From assembly GCA_031273285.1 (NCBI GenBank), contig JAISSE010000021.1:1-10919 (forward strand): a stretch of DNA of 10,919 nucleotides, written 5' to 3'. The position numbers and the translations under genes are program-made. The notes beneath the pieces were generated by a model. It was given only the letters and a program-made list of their open reading frames with translations. It made no database searches and was not told where the DNA came from. This DNA comes from Prevotellaceae bacterium. GTDB taxonomy: Bacteria > Bacteroidota > Bacteroidia > Bacteroidales > UBA932. Shown here in pieces: positions 6,074-10,919 of the stretch (positions are counted from its first letter, which is position 1; every line of letters starts with the position of its first letter).

Positions 6074-7015
6074 TTATTTTTTTTTCATGTTCGTCGCCAC
6101 CGCATTCATTATAAATATGATGGAAAAACCTGCCGCCATCATTACAATGGCATATAAAACCAGTGAAGGCGAGCCTGTCAGTTCGCTGTATGTGTCCGGC
6201 AAAATATTCGTTTCCAAAAGCGGAATTGTTTCCCCGTGCGAATCGACTGTCGATTCTATAACTTGTTTCCATGGCCAGATTTTGTTAAGCGAACCGAACA
6301 TTATCCCTGCTAAAAACGCAATTGTTTGGAAATTATACTTTTTCAACAGCCATGACAAAAAATGTGAAAAGGATATTATTCCGACTGTTGCTCCTGCCGC
6401 AAATACCAGTATCACAGGAATATCCAGCCTGTTCAGGGCGGACAGTACGTATGCGTATTTGCCAAGCAAAAGCAAAATAAAACTTCCTGATATGCCGGGT
6501 AAAATCATGGCACAGATGGCAATAGCTCCCGATAAAAATATAAACCACAAATCATTCGGGGTTTCCGACGGACTGATTACCGTAATCAAATAACCGGCAA
6601 CAATTCCCAAAATCAATGAAACGCAATAGGATACCTTCCATTTATCTATGTCTTTCAGTACAAACCACACCGAGGCAAGTATCAGTCCGAAAAAGAACGA
6701 CCACACCGGAACAGGATGATATTTAAGCAAATATACCATCAGTTTTGCCAGCGACATGATACTTAGCCCTATGCCGAGCAATAAAGCGACCAGAAAGCTG
6801 CCGTTGACGTCTTTCCAGAAAAGTTTGAAGTCGAATCTGCTTGATACCAAAGTTTTAACGGCATGAGGCAGATTTTTTATCGAAGACAGCAATTCCCTGT
6901 AAATACCTGTAATAAACGCTATGGTTCCTCCCGAAACCCCCGGTATCACATCTGCCGCGCCCATCGCTATCCCTTTGACGGTTATCAGTATATAATCTTT
7001 AATTTGTCGTTTCAT
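6074..7015 (-). CDS. DUF368 membrane protein, undecaprenyl-phosphate translocase (PopT) family
   Basis: The 313-residue, strongly hydrophobic protein has the DUF368 hallmark near its N-terminus, MGAADVIPGVSGGTIAF (residues 18-34), directly followed by ITGIYRELL. A related second motif, AMILPGISGSF (169-179), suggests an internal duplication. About eight membrane-spanning stretches can be picked out, and the tail ends in KKK. DUF368 proteins (PopT) have been shown in other bacteria to return undecaprenyl phosphate across the cytoplasmic membrane, recycling the lipid carrier for peptidoglycan and surface polymers. That function is taken from the family. It is preceded by a 37-base gap filled with AATTCGTAATT-type repeats and followed closely by the Gfo/Idh gene. 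Confidence 0.9.
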   Translation of the reverse strand: MKRQIKDYILITVKGIAMGAADVIPGVSGGTIAFITGIYRELLSSIKNLPHAVKTLVSSRFDFKLFWKDVNGSFLVALLLGIGLSIMSLAKLMVYLLKYHPVPVWSFFFGLILASVWFVLKDIDKWKVSYCVSLILGIVAGYLITVISPSETPNDLWFIFLSGAIAICAMILPGISGSFILLLLGKYAYVLSALNRLDIPVILVFAAGATVGIISFSHFLSWLLKKYNFQTIAFLAGIMFGSLNKIWPWKQVIESTVDSHGETIPLLETNILPDTYSELTGSPSLVLYAIVMMAAGFSIIFIMNAVATNMKKK

Positions 7016-7018
7016 TTC

Positions 7019-7052
7019 AATTCGTAATTTGTAATTTTTAATTCGTAATTAA
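7019..7052. repeat. AATTCGTAATT-type short repeats inside the operon
   Basis: The gap between the TPR stop and the DUF368 start consists almost entirely of iterations of TTCGTAATT and TTTGTAATT. The same word, CGTAATTCGTAATT, sits at 3197-3210 at the end of ubiD. Such strings are common intergenic filler in Bacteroidota genomes. On the message strand they read as AATTACGAA iterations immediately before the DUF368 ATG. Confidence 0.7.
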
Positions 7053-8360
7053 TTATTTAAGGTGTTTTCCAAGATAATTTATTATGTAAGCGTCGTCTTT
7101 CGCTTCGGGGAAAAGACTGAAAAACATCTCGAATCCCTCATTATTAATCATTACCGATTCGAGCAGGTATTGGCAGCATTTTTCCAAATCGCCCACATTG
7201 TAGAAAAAGGCAGCCTTTTTATGCTTGTTGATAAATTCCGAATCCTGAAATTTTTCCGGTTCGGATTCTCTTATCGGATTAATATTGTGCAATATGGCTT
7301 CCAGCATGTTTCTGTCGGAACTGAGACTGATGAAGCATTGTCCCCTGAAATAGAGATATTCTTCGTTATCAGGTTCAATTTCAATTGCTTTGTCGATAAC
7401 TTTGACTGCTCCCTCGATATCGCCCTGCGAATACAGTATTTTGCTTAAACCCCAGTAGGGCAGGGCAAATTCGGGTTCCTGCCGGATAGCCTCCGAATAA
7501 CACTGTTCGGCGTCTTCCATATTCTGTTCTTTTTCGTAACATCCTCCGAGATTGTACAGTGCATCGGCATCGTCGGGCGCATTGGTCAGTATTCCCAGAA
7601 TACATTCTATCGCTTTGCCGTATTCGCCCGCTTTAATAAAAGCGGCAGATTTACACAGTATTACGGCAGCATTGTCCTTGTTTATGGAAAGGGCAAACTC
7701 AAAGGCATCCATCGCTTTTTCCGTATTATTGCAGTTCAGATGCAACACGCCCAGAGCTATCCACGTTTTTTCGTCGAAAGGGTCTTCATCCAGTGATTGT
7801 TCGTAATATTTTTCCGCTTTTTCCATATCGGAAAGGTGTTCGTAACAATATCCGGCATTGAAAAATACTTTTGCACCGGCGTTACCCGAATCAATGAATT
7901 TGTGCAAAAACACAAGAGCTTCCGAAAAATACTTCTCTTCCATCAGTATATTTGGGATATATTGCAGTTCTTCCTCATCAAGTCCCGAACTTTTTTCAAA
8001 AGCAAGTTCAAATTCTTTGACCGCATTCTCGACCTCGCCATTCATCACATGGATATGTCCCTTATACAGATGCAATTCGAATAAATCACACGCTTTGTCT
8101 TCCAAAGTCAGCAGCAACTCAAAAGCTCTGTCGAAATTATCCAGATACATCATTATCTTGACCTTGTCAAGCGTCAGTTCGACGTCGTCCGGATAACACA
8201 GTTCCGCGTGTATCAACGCCTCCAGAGCATCCGCGTATCTTTCTTCCTCCATGTAAAAAGATATGATTATCTCAAATTCCTCAATATCAAAATATATTGA
8301 CTCCTTGTTATACAAAAGCGTTTCATATCTCTGAACCAGAATATTTTCTTCTATATCCAT
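7053..8360 (-). CDS. Tetratricopeptide-repeat protein, cytoplasmic
   Basis: The 435-residue acidic protein is built of TPR units. Five are in strict 34-residue register at residues 163-196, 197-230, 231-264, 265-298 and 299-332. They show the A/G at position 8, A at 20 and P at 32 pattern, for example ALYNLGGCYEKEQNMEDAEQ and AIEIEPDN. More divergent helical repeats precede (about 30-160) and follow them. No signal peptide, membrane span or enzymatic domain is visible, so it is probably a cytoplasmic scaffold or adaptor. The start is 7 bases after the dapA stop, tying it to the operon. Its partner is unknown; neighbouring products are the obvious candidates. Confidence 0.9.
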   Translation of the reverse strand: MDIEENILVQRYETLLYNKESIYFDIEEFEIIISFYMEEERYADALEALIHAELCYPDDVELTLDKVKIMMYLDNFDRAFELLLTLEDKACDLFELHLYKGHIHVMNGEVENAVKEFELAFEKSSGLDEEELQYIPNILMEEKYFSEALVFLHKFIDSGNAGAKVFFNAGYCYEHLSDMEKAEKYYEQSLDEDPFDEKTWIALGVLHLNCNNTEKAMDAFEFALSINKDNAAVILCKSAAFIKAGEYGKAIECILGILTNAPDDADALYNLGGCYEKEQNMEDAEQCYSEAIRQEPEFALPYWGLSKILYSQGDIEGAVKVIDKAIEIEPDNEEYLYFRGQCFISLSSDRNMLEAILHNINPIRESEPEKFQDSEFINKHKKAAFFYNVGDLEKCCQYLLESVMINNEGFEMFFSLFPEAKDDAYIINYLGKHLK

Positions 8361-8367
8361 TTAACAA

Positions 8368-9234
8368 TTATAATCGGATTTGTTTTTTGAGCTTTTCGAA
8401 TAAAACCTCGCTCCCGCTGACCAAAGGCAATCTCAGTTCGTTTTCAATCAATCCCTTAACTGCCAAAGCGGTTTTCACGCCCACAGGATTTCCCTCGACA
8501 AACAGCAGGTCTATTATCTCTATCATTTGCAGATGAATCAACCTTGCGTCGGCAAAATTTCCCTCTATTGCCAGATGTACCAGTTTCCCGAATTCTTCGG
8601 GAAAAGCGTTTCCGACCACGGAAATCACGCCGTCTATCCCCATGGCTATCTGCGCAAGCGTCAGTCCGTCGTCGCCGGACAATACCGCGAAATCTTCGGG
8701 TCTGTCTCTCAGAATATATCCCAGCTGATTCATGTTGCCCGACGCTTCCTTGACGGCGATAATATTCTTGTGTTCAGCCAGTTTCAGACAAGTATCGGCA
8801 GTCATGTTTACGCCTGTCCGTCCGGGAACATTGTAGAGAACAAGCGGTTTCGGGGATGCGTCGGCTATTGCCGTAAAATGCTCGTAAAGACCCCTTTGCG
8901 ACGGTTTGTTATAGTATGGGGTAACGCTTAGCACGGCGTCGGCTTCGTCGCAGAGATCGGCGACGTTTTTCACAACATCGGCAGTATTGTTTCCTCCCGC
9001 ACCGACAACCAGAGGGAGTTTTTTAACGTTGTTTTCGGAAATAAACCTGACAATATCTTTTTTCTCCCGAACATTCAGGGTAGGATTTTCCGCCGTTGTC
9101 CCAAGAGCAACAAAAAAATCACAACCTCCGGCAGTTACATATTCGATGACTCTTGATAGTGCATCGAAATCAATTGATTTATCCGTTTTAAAAGGAGTTA
9201 TCAAAGCAACTCCCATGCCTGAAATTTTGTTCAT
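8368..9234 (-). CDS. dapA: 4-hydroxy-tetrahydrodipicolinate synthase
   Basis: The 288-residue enzyme condenses pyruvate with aspartate semialdehyde, the first committed step toward diaminopimelate and lysine, in the cytoplasm. Every catalytic residue of E. coli DapA is found one position later: T46-T47 in GTTAEN, Y108 in TPYYNKPSQ, Y134 in YNVPGRT, R139, and the Schiff-base lysine K162 in AVKEASG. Length is normal for the family (about 290). The GTT motif continues A-E-N rather than the usual G-E-(S/T). Tandem placement one base after the DUF6913-like gene, with the spacer reading TAA-G-ATG, implies coupled translation. Diaminopimelate feeds peptidoglycan, which fits the DUF368 carrier-lipid gene downstream. 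Confidence 0.97.
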   Translation of the reverse strand: MNKISGMGVALITPFKTDKSIDFDALSRVIEYVTAGGCDFFVALGTTAENPTLNVREKKDIVRFISENNVKKLPLVVGAGGNNTADVVKNVADLCDEADAVLSVTPYYNKPSQRGLYEHFTAIADASPKPLVLYNVPGRTGVNMTADTCLKLAEHKNIIAVKEASGNMNQLGYILRDRPEDFAVLSGDDGLTLAQIAMGIDGVISVVGNAFPEEFGKLVHLAIEGNFADARLIHLQMIEIIDLLFVEGNPVGVKTALAVKGLIENELRLPLVSGSEVLFEKLKKQIRL

Positions 9235-9235
9235 C

Positions 9236-9766
9236 TTATTGAATTTTATATAAATATGCTGTTAAATCCTTGATAAAGTGTTCCTCGCTTTTGCTGCCCA
9301 GCAATACGAAATTGTAGGGATTATATGTCTCGTGGGTTATTCTGCCTATTTTGAAATCGGCACGAGACGAAATCGCAATGTAATGCAGCGGATACCAAAC
9401 TATTGGCGACAAATCAATAAGCAGATTGAAATTTGTATCGACAAAACGGTTTATCGCTGTCGTCTTCGGTTTTCCGAACCAGTTACATTCGTTATTGGAG
9501 AAAAAAATCAGCGACGGATTTGTCTCAATCCCTTCGGGCAGTTTGTCCTGCGGAAAATATATCAGGGAAGTCAGCTTGATGTCATACCGTTTGGCGACAT
9601 CTTTCATCGCGCTCAGAACCGTATCTATATTGATACCAAACGGATATATAATCCCCATAGTCTTTGCCGTCTCGAAATTGTATGCAGCCTCTCTCCTCTT
9701 TTTTGCACGAACAGCAGCATCTTTGAGGCTTCTGTTTTTCAAAATATTTTTTATGTATCCAAACAT
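9236..9766 (-). CDS. DUF6913-like protein of unknown function
   Basis: The 176-residue protein resembles the uncharacterised Bacteroidota family DUF6913, commonly encoded next to dapA. It starts with a short hydrophobic stretch (MFGYIKNIL) and a basic helix rich in K/R (about residues 11-27). An alternating alpha/beta region follows, with GIIYPFGIN (38-46), LTSLIYFPQDKLPEG and a Trp-containing FSNNECNWFGKP segment. I recognise no catalytic motif. It is the first gene of the six-gene operon, with a strong promoter match 24 bases before its ATG and only one base before dapA. A role tied to cell-wall precursor supply is possible but rests only on position. Confidence 0.75.
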   Translation of the reverse strand: MFGYIKNILKNRSLKDAAVRAKKRREAAYNFETAKTMGIIYPFGINIDTVLSAMKDVAKRYDIKLTSLIYFPQDKLPEGIETNPSLIFFSNNECNWFGKPKTTAINRFVDTNFNLLIDLSPIVWYPLHYIAISSRADFKIGRITHETYNPYNFVLLGSKSEEHFIKDLTAYLYKIQ

Positions 9767-9789
9767 ATAATTTTATGCATGTTTGACCG

Positions 9790-9819
9790 CAAAAATACAA
9801 CAATACTTTCACAGTGAAA
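9790..9819 (-). promoter_or_regulatory. Operon promoter with a 13-bp palindrome
   Basis: On the minus strand TTGTATTTTTGC contains TATTTTTG (9797 to 9790), a full match to the Bacteroidetes -7 motif TAnnTTTG. It lies 24 bases before the ATG of the first operon gene, so transcription would start near 9783 with a leader under 20 bases. The -33 element is not obvious. TTTCAC-A-GTGAAA, a perfect palindrome at 9807-9819, occupies the spacer immediately upstream, where a regulator could bind. Confidence 0.65.
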
Positions 9820-9927
9820 AATTTTTTTACCTCAAAACAACAACGTCGAGGCTTAATATGTTGATTTTATGAAAAATATGCGGCGCAATAAATTAAATTT
9901 ACAGGACAAATAAACGTGCAGGAACAC

Positions 9928-9966
9928 GAAAATAACAAACCGAAAGTCGAATATCGGTTATTTTTC
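9928..9966. terminator. AT-rich hairpin downstream of the mutarotase gene
   Basis: GAAAATAAC (9928-9936) pairs with GTTATTTTTC (9957-9966). Inside it, ACCGA and TCGGT can extend the stem across a small bulge. It lies about 150 bases beyond the mutarotase stop and upstream of the operon promoter, a sensible place for a terminator. On the minus strand the closing arm ends in ATTTTC, a poor T tract. Confidence 0.3.
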
Positions 9967-10010
9967 ACGAATATCTCCCAAAAACCGGTTTCCGCATTAT
10001 CAAATAAATA

Positions 10011-10050
10011 AAAATCTGCATAAATCCGCTAAATCTGTGTCATCTGCGTG
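10011..10050 (+). repeat. Dispersed 40-bp 'ATCTGCA...CATCTGC' repeat, copy 2
   Basis: This aligns without gaps to 2861-2900 and shares AATCTGCA, AAATCCG and GTCATCTGC. Here it is not enclosed by the inverted ends seen at the other copy, so the repeat can occur independently of the 161-bp element. No reading frame runs through it. The remainder of 9767-10115 holds only the operon promoter and an AT-rich hairpin. Confidence 0.55.
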
Positions 10051-10099
10051 TTTTTGACCGTTTTCGGCTTCTCTCAAGCCTTGAATTTCATGCTTCCGC

Positions 10100-10137
10100 A
10101 AACGTCCCCGAACCGTCAATATGTCCCCTGACCGTCA
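10100..10137 (-). repeat. 19-bp tandem duplication across the mutarotase stop codon
   Basis: Read on the minus strand, 10137-10119 and 10118-10100 are adjacent 19-base units agreeing at 15 positions (both begin TGACGGT and share GGGGAC). The TGA beginning the second unit is the stop codon of the mutarotase gene. In the first unit the same TGA is out of frame, within codons for Pro-Asp-Gly. Confidence 0.7.
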
Positions 10138-10553
10138 GGGTGTCGTATGAATCCTACTTTTATCAGCAAATTGGCATAATTACGCATGTCTCCGGAGGCA
10201 ACAAGCAGTCCGACATTGCTTTCCTTTGCCCGTTCATAAAAATCGAATTGCCTGACATATTCAAAGGGAACATCGGGCATCACGCTTTTGTATTCGTCGA
10301 AAACAGGCTGCATGGCGCCGTCAGGAGGCGTCATTACCGCGGCGGCTTCGACAGGAACAGTTTCTTTCAAAACTTCCAGAATTTGTGTAACATTCAACAA
10401 TCCCTGCGCCAGATTCAGAAAAACTTTTTCGGCGTTCGGATTGCTGGCGGTTAAATGAGGATATCCTCCGTCGGAAATTAAAATCCATGAACCGTGCCCC
10501 AGCTTGGCTAAGGCTGATAACAGTTGAGGATGAATGCATTTAGTAAACAGCAT
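10116..10553 (-). CDS. RbsD/FucU-family sugar mutarotase (FucU-like)
   Basis: The 145-residue protein matches the RbsD/FucU family, which interconverts anomers or ring forms of sugars such as fucose and ribose in the cytoplasm. Residue H20 in LGHGS coincides with the catalytic His20 of RbsD, and D28 sits in ISDGGYP. FDFYERAK (103-110) resembles the FYERAK stretch of L-fucose mutarotases, and SGDMRNYANLLIKVGF (120-135) matches the C-terminal T/SGE...Y.N.I...G motif. This favours FucU over ribose pyranase, but no fucose or ribose genes are nearby to confirm it. It stands alone, with its own promoter. The last six codons and the stop lie inside a 19-bp tandem duplication. Confidence 0.85.
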   Translation of the reverse strand: MLFTKCIHPQLLSALAKLGHGSWILISDGGYPHLTASNPNAEKVFLNLAQGLLNVTQILEVLKETVPVEAAAVMTPPDGAMQPVFDEYKSVMPDVPFEYVRQFDFYERAKESNVGLLVASGDMRNYANLLIKVGFIRHPDGQGTY

Positions 10554-10630
10554 ATTTTATTTTTTTTAATTAATAATCATTCGGGCTTCCGTTTAAGACC
10601 GTTGAATCCCGCTTTCGCCTGCCGGCACGA

Positions 10631-10652
10631 ACCGGAATCCGGTACAAAGATA
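10631..10652 (-). promoter_or_regulatory. Promoter of the mutarotase gene with palindrome at the start site
   Basis: TATCTTTG on the minus strand (10652 to 10645) is an exact TAnnTTTG -7 box, followed by TACCGG. Transcription should begin near 10638, giving a leader of about 85 bases to the ATG at 10553. ACCGGA-A-TCCGGT (10631-10643), a perfect 6-1-6 palindrome, spans the predicted start and could be an operator or a 5' hairpin. The -33 region is not well matched and lies close to the 21-bp array. Confidence 0.6.
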
Positions 10653-10654
10653 AA

Positions 10655-10915
10655 TCATTTTTTCGAGAAATGTATTTGTTTCGGGTAAACCGGCGATTGC
10701 GCGGGTGTAAATGTCAATTGCGCGAATGTAAATGGCGATTGTGTCAGAGTAGACTGCCATTGTGTCGGTGCAAACTGCAATTGTGTCAGGTGAAATAACG
10801 ATTGTGCGAAAGTAAATAACGATTGCGCAGGTGCAAACTGCCATTGTGTCGGAGCAAACTGCAATTGTGTCAGGTGAACCGGCGATTGCGCGAATGTAAA
10901 TGGCAATTGTTTCAT
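10655..10915 (-). CDS. Possible heptapeptide-repeat protein (Gln-rich), coding status uncertain
   Basis: A frame of 86 codons starts at the ATG at 10915, exactly where the repeat array ends, with an in-frame TAA directly before the ATG, and stops at 10655. It consists of seven-residue units beginning with Gln, such as QSPFTFA, QLQFAPT, QWQFAPA and QSLFHLT, usually with Phe at the fourth position, and almost no charged residues until the end (IHFSKK). Several differences between units are synonymous (GCT/GCA, CCG/CCC, ACA/ACT), which mildly favours translation. Against it, a second minus-strand frame is also open over most of the array, no ribosome binding site is visible inside the window, and no known family comes to mind. 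Confidence 0.25.
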   Translation of the reverse strand: MKQLPFTFAQSPVHLTQLQFAPTQWQFAPAQSLFTFAQSLFHLTQLQFAPTQWQSTLTQSPFTFAQLTFTPAQSPVYPKQIHFSKK

Positions 10916-10919
10916 TTAT
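10674..10919. repeat. 21-bp tandem array, about 12 units, with 84-bp higher-order period
   Basis: Units of 21 bases start at 10674, 10695, 10716 and so on without any indel to 10905, and the last is cut at the window edge. Each contains (N)ATTG(T/C)G(T/C) followed by a purine-rich GT(G/A)AA or GCAAACTGC segment. The 42-base blocks beginning at 10753 and 10837 differ at a single base and are exactly four units apart. The CCGGCGATTGCGCG string recurs nine units apart (10690 and 10879). The exact multiple-of-three period with no frameshifts is noteworthy. Confidence 0.93.

Noticed and set aside
9582..9812. 76-codon minus-strand frame overlapping the DUF6913-like gene start
   Set aside because: It starts upstream of the predicted transcription start and overlaps, in a different frame, a gene with a consistent alpha/beta protein and tight coupling to dapA.
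10126..10140. GC-rich hairpin CCCTGA-CCG-TCAGGG near the mutarotase stop as a terminator
   Set aside because: It lies inside the coding region before the stop and is not followed by a T tract on the minus strand. It is a by-product of the local repeat sequence.
10593..10844. Second open minus-strand frame (83 codons) over the 21-bp array
   Set aside because: It starts in the middle of the array and extends into the mutarotase leader. Frames stay open here because the period is a multiple of three. The frame bounded by the array edge is the better candidate.

Overview
The window looks like a chromosomal segment from a member of the Bacteroidales (phylum Bacteroidota). Three things point there. 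Upstream regions carry the Bacteroidetes -7 promoter motif TAnnTTTG rather than a sigma70 -10 box. Leaders are AT-rich and lack a clear Shine-Dalgarno. The gene set (a dapA linked to a DUF6913-type gene, a Bacteroidetes-style 'CS(Y/F)G' Gfo/Idh dehydrogenase, a DUF368 protein) is typical of that group. Genus cannot be read from the sequence alone.

Layout, left to right. (1) At the left edge the first 19 codons of a quinone-dependent dihydroorotate dehydrogenase (pyrD) run off the window on the minus strand, with a good promoter. (2) About 740 bases without genes hold a 23-bp-period degenerate repeat, a pair of REP-like palindromes and a 109-bp element with 25-bp inverted ends. (3) A two-gene plus-strand unit follows: a COG2908/LpxH-type metallophosphoesterase overlapping a GT28/MurG-like glycosyltransferase by ATGA. 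(4) A 465-base convergent intergenic region holds a 161-bp MITE-like inverted-repeat element and a perfect 11-bp tandem array. (5) A six-gene minus-strand operon spans 9766 to 3209 with gaps of 1 to 37 bases: DUF6913-like protein, dapA, TPR protein, DUF368 (PopT-type undecaprenyl-phosphate translocase family), Gfo/Idh/MocA dehydrogenase and UbiD-family decarboxylase. One good promoter lies just upstream of it, with a 13-bp palindrome directly behind the -7 box. (6) A single FucU/RbsD-type sugar mutarotase gene on the minus strand has its own promoter and a palindrome at the predicted transcription start. (7) At the right edge, a 21-bp (seven-codon) tandem array of about 12 units has a four-unit higher-order periodicity. 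A complete 86-codon Gln-rich heptapeptide frame runs through it.

How the genes fit together: the operon carries a step toward diaminopimelate/lysine (DapA), a carrier-lipid recycling family (DUF368) and a prenyl-FMN decarboxylase often assigned to quinone biosynthesis (UbiD), so a cell-envelope and membrane-cofactor theme is plausible. The phosphoesterase/glycosyltransferase pair also fits an envelope glycolipid role. These are inferences from family membership. I see no transposase, phage gene, CRISPR array, tRNA, rRNA or defence system. The most unusual content is in the intergenic repeats, above all the 21-bp heptad array.
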